Positions 34,170 to 41,216 of a stretch of DNA of 64,000 bases are shown in pieces. Source of the stretch: an uncultured Bacteroidales bacterium (GTDB taxonomy: Bacteria; Bacteroidota; Bacteroidia; Bacteroidales; Muribaculaceae); the NCBI GenBank assembly GCA_902793405.1, contig CADBDH010000017.1, positions 22,679 through 86,678 on the forward strand, in the 5' to 3' direction. Numbering within the stretch: the first letter of the stretch is position 1; the number at the start of each line of letters is the position of its first letter. Below the pieces are notes generated by a model, which was not told the origin of the DNA, searched no databases, and worked only from the letters and a program-made list of their open reading frames with translations. The translations under genes were made by a program, and so were the position numbers.

Positions 34170-34177
34170 TACCTTTG
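34170..34177 (+). promoter_or_regulatory. -7 box of the exonuclease gene
   Basis: TACCTTTG (TAnnTTTG) only 8 nt before the start codon, giving a very short leader. Confidence 0.5.
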
Positions 34178-34185
34178 TCCCCGTC

Positions 34186-34809
34186 ATGCAAGTTGTATCT
34201 ATTGACAAACAAGACATCAACCAGATGCCCCTGGTCACCTTCCCCGGGCGCATCCACATCATTAACGCCATCTCGCAGGTGAAGAGTGCCGTCGCCGCTT
34301 TGCAAACCTCGCCCATCGCGGGTTTTGACACCGAGACGCGCCCCAGCTTCAAGCGCGGTGAGCGACACAACGTCGCCCTGTTGCAGCTCTCAACTGCCAC
34401 CGACGCCTTTCTGATTCGCCTGAACAGGACCGGAATCCCTGCTCCACTCAAACAATACCTCGAGAATCCCGACATCATCAAGGTGGGCCTCTCGACAACC
34501 GACGACTTCCATCAGCTCACCCGACTGTGCGACATCCGCCCCGCCGGCTTTGTCGAGCTGCAGCAGTTGGTCAAGCAATATGACATTACCGACATGAGCC
34601 TGCAGAAGATCTACGCCATCCTCTTCCAGCAAAAGATCAGCAAGGGGCAACAACTCACCAACTGGGAAGCTCCCCAACTCAGTGACGCCCAGCAGCGCTA
34701 CGCAGCCATCGACGCATGGGCCTGCCTGCGCATCTATGAGCACCTGCAGTCGGGCGCATTTATCCCCGAGCAGTCGCCCTATTGGCACGAACTCGTCGAG
34801 GAAATCTGA
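34186..34809 (+). CDS. DEDDy 3'-5' exonuclease (RNase D-like)
   Basis: The 207-residue protein is a single 3'-5' exonuclease domain. The acidic residues of the DEDDy type are visible: FDTETRPSF (about 46-54), KVGLSTTDDFHQL (about 103-115) and YAAIDAWACL (about 175-184) with the tyrosine four before the last aspartate. Such enzymes trim RNA or DNA 3' ends; an HRDC domain, as in full RNase D, is missing. It is the last gene before the ssrA locus and the accessory island. Confidence 0.85.
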   Translation: MQVVSIDKQDINQMPLVTFPGRIHIINAISQVKSAVAALQTSPIAGFDTETRPSFKRGERHNVALLQLSTATDAFLIRLNRTGIPAPLKQYLENPDIIKVGLSTTDDFHQLTRLCDIRPAGFVELQQLVKQYDITDMSLQKIYAILFQQKISKGQQLTNWEAPQLSDAQQRYAAIDAWACLRIYEHLQSGAFIPEQSPYWHELVEEI

Positions 34810-34838
34810 TTTTTTTTGAAAAAAACGCGCCAAACAGA

Positions 34839-34868
34839 TTGCTTGGCACGGAATTTGTTGTACCTTTG
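34839..34868 (+). promoter_or_regulatory. promoter of the ssrA locus
   Basis: TTG at 34839-34841, a 19-nt spacer and TACCTTTG at 34861-34868: a full consensus promoter ending 28 nt before the RNA's first conserved base. Confidence 0.75.
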
Positions 34869-34896
34869 CAGGCCGTTTACACGGATACATACTATT

Positions 34897-35258
34897 GGGG
34901 CTGACTGGCTTTGACAGCGTGTAGAGGTGGTAAGCAAGCATGCAGAGCGATAATGGCAAGGCTCTTAAATCTCAGTCATTGACACAGCACAGTAAGTTCG
35001 GCTTTATCATTGCCCAAGGGGCAGTGACGAGACATCACCCAACTGCCCTCGCGCCGAGGCGGGTTGATACGGTGGTGCTGGAATATCGGCGATAGGACAA
35101 GGCAAGCCTCGGGCCGAGTCCGAGATTTAGAGGATAAGCTACTGGTTGGTCGTCTTGGGCCTGCCAGCGGTCGAAAACCAAGCCAAGACTAAGCATGTAG
35201 AAACCTTATTAGTTCCACGTTTGGACGAGGGTTCAAACCCCTGCTGATTCTCAGCGAC
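34897..35258 (+). ncRNA. ssrA: tmRNA-like RNA (ssrA) lacking tag frame and normal 3' end
   Basis: The locus has the landmarks of a one-piece Bacteroidales tmRNA: 5' GGGGCTGACTGGCTTTGACA with the reduced D arm, AAATCTCAGT before the tag site, GACGAGACATCACCC in the pseudoknot region, AAGCATGTAGAAA and GTTTGGACGAGGGTTCAAAC at the T arm. Two essential parts do not appear. After AAATCTCAGT the sequence passes directly to CACAGTAAG, where family members have about 40 more bases coding a tag ending in YALAA. The 3' end reads CCCCTGCTGATTCTCAGCGA instead of a CAGCTCC-type strand that pairs with GGGGCTG, and no CCA follows. The family comparison is from memory. It may be a decayed or element-disrupted gene; the exact 3' end is uncertain. 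Confidence 0.75.
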
Positions 35259-35276
35259 TTATTTTTATTCCAAAAT

Positions 35277-35300
35277 TTTGTACCCCTTTTTGTACCCCTT
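35277..35300. repeat. 12-nt direct repeat beside ssrA (possible attachment or arm site)
   Basis: Two adjacent copies of TTTGTACCCCTT at 35277-35288 and 35289-35300, directly after the ssrA locus. Such repeats next to an RNA gene suggest integrase binding sites of an inserted element. The gap 35,259-35,690 otherwise shows AT-rich DNA and a hairpin ACTAGC/GCTAGT at 35623-35639, with no gene that I can support. Confidence 0.4.
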
Positions 35301-35690
35301 CTTTCGCACGATTGATGACTCGACATGTCATATACCAATTCTGTCACGTGACAGACAACATTGTCATTCCGACACGCTGTATAAGCCCACCAAAATGGTC
35401 ACTGTGTTGCGCCATCACTGACATTTCATAATAAAAACTGACAGCCGAGATGCTTGGCATAATGATTGCTCGGCTATTAGTATGGTACATAAAAAATTTA
35501 TTATTTTATGTTAGAGAATTTGCTCAATATTGTGCAATTCAAGAGAGTTAGCAACTTTATTGTTTTACCCTTTAACATCTCCGTTATGCCTATGTAAGAA
35601 AAAGTATGCTGAGAGACGATTGACTAGCTTCACGCTAGTTGCTTTGATTCGCAGTAAGTTACTAACGATGCGCAATCAAGTCGTCAACAA

Positions 35691-35819
35691 GTGACTGAAA
35701 TCGCTCTTAAGGATTTATTAAATGAAGAGAAAAAAGAGTTACTGAATCTCGTCAAAAGAAGAACAAGACAGGGTAAACAATACATTCTCAGTATCGACGG
35801 GCGATTACTGAAGACATGA
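35691..35819 (+). CDS. small ORF with GTG start, coupled to the next gene
   Basis: A 42-codon frame (GTG start; TEIALKDLLNEEKKELLNLV, then a basic part KRRTRQGKQ and ILSIDGRLLKT). Its stop TGA at 35817-35819 overlaps the next ATG at 35816, the ATGA pattern of translational coupling. The frame is open to about 35,655 with no ATG, so it could be the 3' remnant of a longer gene. It resembles nothing I know. Codon use looks natural for the AT-rich island. Confidence 0.4.
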   Translation: MTEIALKDLLNEEKKELLNLVKRRTRQGKQYILSIDGRLLKT

Positions 35820-36256
35820 TTGCAAGGATAAACATTGAGTCCCCCAGGTTCAGTAAAATAATATCAGAAAAAGTAGGTTCAAACTTTGAAACATCCGTTA
35901 TCACCTATTATTGTTTTGTATATAATATACTTGATGACTTTGGATATCATAAGATTGAAGGAGAAGACGGCAAAACTATGACGCTTAACCCGACAAGTTT
36001 TAGCAAAATCTTCCATCTGCGTAGGGCAACGCTTCAACACGAGCTTAATCCCATATATAGATGCAGAGCAAAGCGTGAAGCCGACGAGCGGAAGAAGAAG
36101 TACGCAACTCACGACACGTCCTACAGATGCATTAAACTTGATGATTATGATATCAAAGCAAAAGAACATAAAAATGATAGTGGAGATTTAAAGGATAGCA
36201 TAAACAAATTAAAACCCATTTATAACGACATTATAGATTCAATAATAGTAATATAA
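35816..36256 (+). CDS. hypothetical protein, first long gene of the island
   Basis: A 146-residue soluble protein not recognised. The start is coupled (ATGA) to the small ORF upstream, and an intrinsic terminator follows 16 nt after the stop. The middle part (LNPTSFSKIFHLRRATLQHELNPIYRCRAKREADERKKKY) is strongly basic and the C-terminal third acidic and helical. There is no signal peptide or membrane segment. Similar small proteins follow integration sites in Bacteroidales elements, but no specific function is supported. Confidence 0.6.
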   Translation: MIARINIESPRFSKIISEKVGSNFETSVITYYCFVYNILDDFGYHKIEGEDGKTMTLNPTSFSKIFHLRRATLQHELNPIYRCRAKREADERKKKYATHDTSYRCIKLDDYDIKAKEHKNDSGDLKDSINKLKPIYNDIIDSIIVI

Positions 36257-36271
36257 AATTAAGATACTTTG

Positions 36272-36290
36272 AGCCGGCATTTGTCCGGCT
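36272..36290 (+). terminator. intrinsic terminator
   Basis: AGCCGG-CATTTGT-CCGGCT followed by seven T, 16 nt after the preceding stop codon. Confidence 0.9.
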
Positions 36291-36483
36291 TTTTTTGTGC
36301 CCCTAGCCGGCGAATGCCACCATTTGGACACGATCGGAAACCATGATCACGTTCGTGCCCCCAATGTCCCCGTTCATTCCCATCCATATCATAGCTTACA
36401 TGCTATTATTGAAATACGCAAATACGCTCAGGCAATTCCAATCAGCAAAAAGGGGTCAAGTTTTGTTGTCATCGCTTATTTTC

Positions 36484-36508
36484 CGTACAACATACATCCA
36501 CCTGTACG
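36484..36508. promoter_or_regulatory. inverted-repeat site 1 (CGTACA...TGTACG)
   Basis: CGTACA-N13-TGTACG. A near copy (CGTACAACTTACAGCCTACCTGTACG-like arms) occurs 180 nt downstream at 36663-36694; even the spacer bases AAC-TACA-CC-ACC are shared. Candidate operator or recombination site. The 36,291-36,734 gap holds these two sites and no supported gene. Confidence 0.5.
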
Positions 36509-36662
36509 ATAAAGACAAAAAAACACTAAGGCATTTTTGTGGTCTCCCGATAAGGACTTATCTTTGCCCCAGGAAAACACGCCAGCGTACGGTGGCATCG
36601 GTGCTTGAATAGCAACCTTGGAAGCGCCCTGAAAACACATCTCTCAAAAAAAGATTCCAAAA

Positions 36663-36694
36663 TACCGTACAACTTACAGCCTACCTGTACGGTA
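36663..36694. promoter_or_regulatory. inverted-repeat site 2 upstream of the HTH gene
   Basis: TACCGTACA-N14-TGTACGGTA, 9-bp arms, ending 27 nt before the -7 box of the DUF3853-like gene, that is, over its -33 region. Fits an operator for that gene. Confidence 0.55.
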
Positions 36695-36721
36695 GAAATT
36701 ACACAGAATTTTGGCCCTTTG

Positions 36722-36729
36722 TAATTTTG
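36722..36729 (+). promoter_or_regulatory. -7 box of the DUF3853-like gene
   Basis: TAATTTTG (TAnnTTTG) ending five bases before the ATG at 36735; the transcript would have almost no leader. Confidence 0.5.
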
Positions 36730-36734
36730 CGGCC

Positions 36735-37082
36735 ATGATTCAATTCAATGACGAAAATATCATCAAACAACTCCTCAACAAGCGCGTTATCGACATGACA
36801 GGCCAGGAGTTGGTGGACCTTATAGGCAGCGCGGTTCAACAAGCCACGATGCGTAGCGATATGTCCGAACACAAGGAGAAGAAGCACCTGCATGGCAAGA
36901 AGGAAATTGCAGATGCGCTCACTGTCTCCATTTCCACGATCAGCCGCTGGCTTGACAATGGTACGATTCACGCTCCAGCAGTCATCCGCGCTGACCGCGT
37001 CCTTCTGTTTGACTACGACCTTGTCCTGAAACAGATCCAGGCGAGCGAGGGTCTCCGCTGGAAGGCCAGGCACGATAACTAA
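36735..37082 (+). CDS. DUF3853-like helix-turn-helix protein
   Basis: A 115-residue DNA-binding protein. The N-terminal half reads LLNKRVIDMTGQELVDLIG and the C-terminal half holds a helix-turn-helix of excisionase/MerR type, HGKKEIADALTVSISTISRW, followed by a wing-like RADRVLLFDYDLVLKQIQ. This arrangement matches DUF3853 proteins carried by Bacteroidales mobilisable elements. The start at 36735 is chosen over 36711 because it follows the -7 box and begins MIQFNDENII. The inverted repeats upstream are natural targets. It may be an excisionase or replication regulator. Confidence 0.65.
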   Translation: MIQFNDENIIKQLLNKRVIDMTGQELVDLIGSAVQQATMRSDMSEHKEKKHLHGKKEIADALTVSISTISRWLDNGTIHAPAVIRADRVLLFDYDLVLKQIQASEGLRWKARHDN

Positions 37083-37146
37083 CAACTAATATTATTATTT
37101 ATTATTTTATTATTTATTATATTCTAAATTAAATTTTTACAACGCA

Positions 37147-37323
37147 ATGAAGAAGTTTAAAATCAATTTATTTATTAAGGATTTAAACAACTGTATTCTG
37201 CCCGCAGTTGAAGTGGCAATGACCCTGTATGCGCTCGCTGAGATCCAGGTGTTGATCACTGAGCTCAGTACTTTCACGCGTGTGCATATTAAATTTAAAC
37301 CTAATGCGTCCGTGTTGAAGTAA
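37147..37323 (+). CDS. small hypothetical protein (58 residues)
   Basis: An ATG-initiated frame of 58 codons (KKFKINLFIKDLNNCILPAV then EVAMTLYALAEIQVLITEL and a basic end), in an AT-rich leader after the DUF3853-like gene and 73 nt before the ATPase gene. The even amino-acid composition and position in the plus-strand module support a real gene. The family is not recognised. Confidence 0.5.
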   Translation: MKKFKINLFIKDLNNCILPAVEVAMTLYALAEIQVLITELSTFTRVHIKFKPNASVLK

Positions 37324-37396
37324 GGAGTAATGACTGTTAGCTTGGGGGTGGCTCACCCCACCCCCAATATGAATGATAATTAAAATAAAAAGCATT

Positions 37397-38848
37397 ATGG
37401 GACTTTTTAATAGTAACCTGATTAATACATTAAGCAAGTGCAAGAATCCGTGGAAAGCTATCGGTTTTAGTGCATTAGGAGCATTTGCTACCGCCGCTGT
37501 CACCTATGGTGTTAAGACTGGTTGGAATTACGTTACAAGTCTATTCCAGACCAAAGCCGCCAAAGACGTGGAAGACTACAAAGCTGAAAAGGCTCAACAG
37601 ACTGAGACCGAAAAGGCTAAAGAAGCAAGAGCGACTAAGGAGGCGCAAGCGCAGGCACAGGCAGATGCCTACGAAAGAATGCGTGAGGCTGACGCGAAGC
37701 TTTATCGTGAGAAGATGGAGATAGATCTGGAGAAGCGCCGCAGGTTCAAAGAAATGGCTGAGCAGCAAAGTGCATCCGCTGGCGATGAACCCGCAAAAGG
37801 TCCGTCTGAGCCCATTGATGACCTCCTCACTACGGAGAAGTTGTTCAATCGCCGTCGCCGTCGCCGCAGTTGGGAAAGATGGATTGTTCAAGGTTATATC
37901 AAGCCTGGACAAATTACGATGGTAACTGCTGGCAGTGGTGTGGGCAAGAGTATTCTTCTTGCAGAAATAGCTCTGGCTGCGGTTAAGGGAGTACGCCCTG
38001 AGTTCCTGCCCGACTCCTGTTGTGCCTCTATCAAGCAGGATGTGGTGTATTATCGTATTGAAGACTATCCTAGTGAACTTGAGGGCAAATATGGACAAGG
38101 TAAAGTGTTCGACGACTCAAACTTCAAGTGGGTACTGCCTGAAAACTTGGGTTCCAGAACCTTGGACGGATTACTTGAACATGTAAAACAGTTGGCGCGT
38201 CAGCTTGAACACGACACGGTTATCTGTATCGATCCGGCCACAAAACTTGACGGTTACAGACATGAGGCGTGCATTAAGGGACTTGAGGAAGCCCAAAGGA
38301 TTGCCCTGGAACGTGGAATCACTCTGACGCCTATAGTTGCTGCCCACAACGGTGAGATTAACGACTGGAAACATCTTTCCAGCGGTGATATCATGGGCGG
38401 TGATAAAGGCATTCAACAAGCTGGTGCAGTCATCGCGTTACGCAATGAAGGTACAGCAAATGGGGAGTGCAGGTTCATTCAATGCCTGAAGGAACCGAAG
38501 GGATGTCCAGACCCATACCCCAATAATGTTCTCGTATGCAAGAAAGTCAATACTGTAATCGATGAAAACAACTGGTATCTGCATTTCGAGTTCGTGGAAA
38601 TCAAACCCGAGAAAGATGCACTGCCAGAGAAGCCCAAGTCCAACAAGGGTAAGACCAGTAGCAGCAAATCCGAGGGGAACGATGCCGAAAATAAGGCAGA
38701 GAAACCCAAGAAAAAACGGCTTAGTAAAGAGGAGAAAGAGACTATTCTCTATGACTCAAAAAAAGGTATTAAGCCCAAGGACATCGCTGAGAAAATCGGG
38801 TGCCACGAAAGAACGGTACAGCGGGTAAAGAAAAACAACAGAGCATAA
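37397..38848 (+). CDS. RecA/AAA_25-type ATPase of a mobile element (RepA-like)
   Basis: A 483-residue protein. The N-terminus has a short hydrophobic stretch (about 20-40) and a charged coiled coil rich in Ala/Glu/Gln/Lys (about 52-130). The central domain is a RecA-fold hexameric-helicase-like ATPase: QITMVTAGSGVGKSILLAE with Walker A near residue 178, VICIDPATKLD as Walker B, and HNGEINDWKHLSSGDIMGGD downstream. The C-terminus ends in a lysine-rich linker and a helix-turn-helix (KPKDIAEKIGCHERTVQRVK). Such RepA/AAA_25 proteins replicate or regulate plasmids and mobilisable elements. Start taken at 37397 (MGLFNSNL); the frame opens at 37373. Confidence 0.75.
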   Translation: MGLFNSNLINTLSKCKNPWKAIGFSALGAFATAAVTYGVKTGWNYVTSLFQTKAAKDVEDYKAEKAQQTETEKAKEARATKEAQAQAQADAYERMREADAKLYREKMEIDLEKRRRFKEMAEQQSASAGDEPAKGPSEPIDDLLTTEKLFNRRRRRRSWERWIVQGYIKPGQITMVTAGSGVGKSILLAEIALAAVKGVRPEFLPDSCCASIKQDVVYYRIEDYPSELEGKYGQGKVFDDSNFKWVLPENLGSRTLDGLLEHVKQLARQLEHDTVICIDPATKLDGYRHEACIKGLEEAQRIALERGITLTPIVAAHNGEINDWKHLSSGDIMGGDKGIQQAGAVIALRNEGTANGECRFIQCLKEPKGCPDPYPNNVLVCKKVNTVIDENNWYLHFEFVEIKPEKDALPEKPKSNKGKTSSSKSEGNDAENKAEKPKKKRLSKEEKETILYDSKKGIKPKDIAEKIGCHERTVQRVKKNNRA

Positions 38849-38875
38849 CAGCCTCTATCCTACCAAAGCAATGAA

Positions 38876-38897
38876 GGCGCATCAATGACGGTGCGCC
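38876..38897 (+). terminator. terminator after the ATPase gene
   Basis: GGCGCA-N10-TGCGCC followed by TTTGTTGTG, 27 nt after the stop. Confidence 0.6.
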
Positions 38898-39062
38898 TTT
38901 GTTGTGCCTATATGTGTCAGCCGTAACCAGGAATACCGGCGCTATCAATGCCTCCATATTTTCTACGTGAGGCATTTGGATATGTTTAGGCATACCACAT
39001 ACCTCTTGCGCTGAACATTCTATCCTGGACATCACACATTGAATTGCCTTAATAATGACGAA

Positions 39063-39085
39063 AGCGAGCCTGATTAAGACTCGCT
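39063..39085 (+). terminator. second terminator between the convergent modules
   Basis: AGCGAG-N11-CTCGCT followed by CCCGTTTTTTG on the plus strand. The stretch 38,898-39,110 shows no gene. Confidence 0.65.
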
Positions 39086-39110
39086 CCCGTTTTTTGATTG
39101 CACAGAAGGA

Positions 39111-39527
39111 TTACTTGTTGCGATAGTCGATGTCGCCTATGACATCATCAGGTGTGTAGTTAGCCGGGAAATCTTTGGTCAAGATGAAGTGCCACACATT
39201 TTGTTTGCCTCCAAGACCCACACTCTCGGTGACGATGATAGCATCTTTGTATTCCCACCCACGTTTGGCCATGAATGCAAATACACTCATCGGCGAGGCA
39301 AACGACTTTTTCTTGTCGTTTTCACTGTTGTATATCCAACCATTGGCATACTTGCCTTGCTCGGCTATGCCGAAGTCCACCAGGGCATTGACATCTTGCT
39401 TGAAGAGGTTGTACTGGACGCACATTACTTCACAATAGACTTTAACTTTCTCGGGTTGCTCAAGCGATTGAGCAGTGGCGGCCATGCCCAAAAGGCACAC
39501 TGCCATGATAAGAATGAGCTTCTTCAT
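39111..39527 (-). CDS. small secreted protein, function unknown
   Basis: A 138-residue exported protein with a clear signal peptide (1-19, LILIMAVCLLGMAATAQ). The mature part contains two cysteines in VYCEVMCVQYN, a stretch of Lys/Asp (NDKKKSFASPMSVFAFMAKRG) and ends DDVIGDIDYRNK. The pattern of secreted Bacteroidales proteins with WxFILT-type strands is seen, but no family is recognised. It follows the lipoprotein gene by one base, so the two are co-transcribed from the 40,36x promoter. Confidence 0.65.
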   Translation of the reverse strand: MKKLILIMAVCLLGMAATAQSLEQPEKVKVYCEVMCVQYNLFKQDVNALVDFGIAEQGKYANGWIYNSENDKKKSFASPMSVFAFMAKRGWEYKDAIIVTESVGLGGKQNVWHFILTKDFPANYTPDDVIGDIDYRNK

Positions 39528-39528
39528 A

Positions 39529-40320
39529 TTATTTGTTGATTAAGTTGAACTCGGGCTGTATATCGGGCATGTCATTGAGCATACGCAAATATTCTTCCTT
39601 GGTTTCAGTACCAAGCGTTTGCTTGGCAGAGCCGAAATGCTGTTTCATCATCATCGCCTGAGCTGGAGCGGCATTTGCTGAAGATGCGCTAGTATAATAG
39701 ACAAAGTAGTAAAGCTGACCGCTGTTGCTTTGGAGTTGCAGGATGACAATGGTCTTCTTGTCGGGAGTGACAAAGCCGAAGTAATAATCGTCTTCGTCCA
39801 TCGTCACATAAACATATCTTTCGGCAAGGTATGCGACCATTTCGTCAGAAGTAACGGAGGTCATCTGCAAAATCACATAGGATGATGAGAGCGCTGAATT
39901 GGTAAATGAATACCCATAGCCCATCTCTTTGTTTAGACCAGTATAATAGAGCACTTCATTGGTTTCCTTGAAAAGCGTATATCCTGTCATATAACTTTTC
40001 ACGGCAGACTGCGACGCGCCCCATTGTGTGTAAGGCTCCTTAAAGGTATTGTACTTGCCAGTGACAGAGACCTTGAATGACTTCGAGCCACTGCGGATGA
40101 TTGTCTCACCAACCCTTTCGGCCGTCACAATACCATTGGACACGCTCGCAATGAGTTCGTTGTCCGAAGCCCAGTCCTTGATCTTACCTGGAATGGTGTA
40201 GGTGTCGCCAGCCACCATCGTTTGGTTTGCGTAGTTGGGCTCGTCTTCTTCATCGCTGCCACATGAAACAAATGCCAGCGAAACAACCATCAATGAAAAC
40301 AAAAGGAAAAATTTCTTCAT
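39529..40320 (-). CDS. surface-type lipoprotein with Big_2-like Ig domain
   Basis: A 263-residue lipoprotein. The lipobox LAFVSC at residues 15-20 is followed by GSDEEDEP, an acidic stretch of the sort that directs Bacteroidetes lipoproteins to the cell surface. Residues 30-90 resemble a bacterial Ig-like (Big_2) domain: KIKDWASDNELIASVSNGIV then TAERVGETIIRSGSKSF. The rest (about 95-263) is not recognised. Surface exposure and co-expression with the defence operon (shared promoter element) are inferences. Confidence 0.65.
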   Translation of the reverse strand: MKKFFLLFSLMVVSLAFVSCGSDEEDEPNYANQTMVAGDTYTIPGKIKDWASDNELIASVSNGIVTAERVGETIIRSGSKSFKVSVTGKYNTFKEPYTQWGASQSAVKSYMTGYTLFKETNEVLYYTGLNKEMGYGYSFTNSALSSSYVILQMTSVTSDEMVAYLAERYVYVTMDEDDYYFGFVTPDKKTIVILQLQSNSGQLYYFVYYTSASSANAAPAQAMMMKQHFGSAKQTLGTETKEEYLRMLNDMPDIQPEFNLINK

Positions 40321-40358
40321 AATAATTGTGTTTTAAGTGAAACAAGTTTACTGTGGTG

Positions 40359-40393
40359 CAAAGTTCGTGCTCAAAAGTGCGCTCTTTCTGCAC
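40359..40393 (-). promoter_or_regulatory. island promoter element, copy C
   Basis: Plus-strand GTGC-GCTCTTTCT-GCAC at 40377-40393; in minus orientation it precedes TTTG (complement CAAA at 40359-40362) with 14 bases between. Same arrangement at 41,945 and 61,584. It would drive the lipoprotein pair 40320-39111. Confidence 0.7.
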
Positions 40394-40416
40394 TGCAAAA
40401 TGTTTTTTCATTGAAA

Positions 40417-40450
40417 TCGCCCTGGATCGCTCATTTGCGTTCCAGGGCGA
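40417..40450 (-). terminator. hairpin terminating the preceding small operon
   Basis: TCGCCCTGG pairs with CCAGGGCGA, 9 bp, around a 16-nt loop. In minus orientation it follows the 84-residue gene by about 80 nt; the T-run is weak. Confidence 0.55.
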
Positions 40451-40530
40451 GAATTAAGAGCCCAGTGGGTTTGTCGCCAAGTTTCTCAATGAGAGACCAA
40501 GTTAAGACCTAATCTCCAAGGGGGGAGGTG

Positions 40531-40785
40531 CTATATACTAATGACAGCGTTCTCGTCAACGACTTGCAGCTTGTTTTGGTTGCCCAATGGAATCCAGACA
40601 AGTTCCTTAACTGACCCTTCCACACTGGGCGCCACTTTGGGCACAATTATTTCCTGTCTCACTCGTTGGCTTGCGAAAAGAAACTTGCGCCAGACATCCC
40701 AACTCATATCAACGATGAATAAGCCTGGTTTTACTGCCTTGTGATATATCAGACTAATAGCTACTCTTACTTTGGTATCATTCAT
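40531..40785 (-). CDS. small hypothetical protein (84 residues)
   Basis: An 84-residue soluble protein with no recognised domain, five bases behind the preceding secreted-protein gene. Residues 20-45 (KPGLFIVDMSWDVWRKFLFA) are hydrophobic-aromatic and the rest mixed; there is no signal peptide. The following 40,321-40,530 gap contains a hairpin and the next promoter, so this is the last gene of its operon. Confidence 0.5.
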   Translation of the reverse strand: MNDTKVRVAISLIYHKAVKPGLFIVDMSWDVWRKFLFASQRVRQEIIVPKVAPSVEGSVKELVWIPLGNQNKLQVVDENAVISI

Positions 40786-40790
40786 CAGCT

Positions 40791-41198
40791 TTAGAAGTCA
40801 TATATTCTGTCAATGATGCCTCGATTGCTTGATTGGTTAGACCATTGGACTTGCCAGCAACGACCATCGATAGTATCAAGCAAAATAAACGTGTACATGT
40901 TCTCTGTTGGATAGAGTGTAAAACGACCGTTAACCTTTTCGTCACCAGCACTGACCAAAACTATATCGTTAAGGACTACGCCTAAACGATTGCTGTTATC
41001 GTTGATGGCATACTGGACTTGCCACATTTCACCAGTCTGGGTGTTGAGCTTGATGAAGTTCCACATGTTCTGTGTTGGGTACAGTTGGAACTTTGCGCTC
41101 GGGTTCTCACTATACTTCGGCGGTTTACTCGATGATGATTGAGCGAAGCAGCCGATAGAAATAATAGCAATCGCTAAAAGTGTTACAATCTTCTTCAT
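40791..41198 (-). CDS. small secreted protein with an internal duplication
   Basis: A 135-residue exported protein (signal peptide 1-19, LLAIAIISIGCFAQ). The mature part consists of two related units: FQLYPTQNMWNFIKLNTQTG followed by EMWQVQY (about 38-64), and FTLYPTENMYTFILLDTIDG followed by RCWQVQW (about 93-119). Each looks like a beta-hairpin with WQVQ. The architecture recalls small secreted sensor or inhibitor proteins, but no family is recognised. It lies 18 nt after the 234-residue gene and 5 nt before the 84-residue one. Confidence 0.65.
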   Translation of the reverse strand: MKKIVTLLAIAIISIGCFAQSSSSKPPKYSENPSAKFQLYPTQNMWNFIKLNTQTGEMWQVQYAINDNSNRLGVVLNDIVLVSAGDEKVNGRFTLYPTENMYTFILLDTIDGRCWQVQWSNQSSNRGIIDRIYDF

Positions 41199-41216
41199 AT
41201 TCGTATTCTTTTAATG

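Noticed and set aside
35036-35075. Possible tag-like reading (T-A-L-A-P) in the ssrA locus
   Set aside because: It lies in the part aligned with the pseudoknot region after the tag site, has no stop directly behind it, and does not end in ALAA.
36297-36612. Two overlapping plus-strand frames of 71 and 89 codons
   Set aside because: They run across the inverted repeat at 36484-36508, follow a terminator without a promoter, and show no protein-like pattern.
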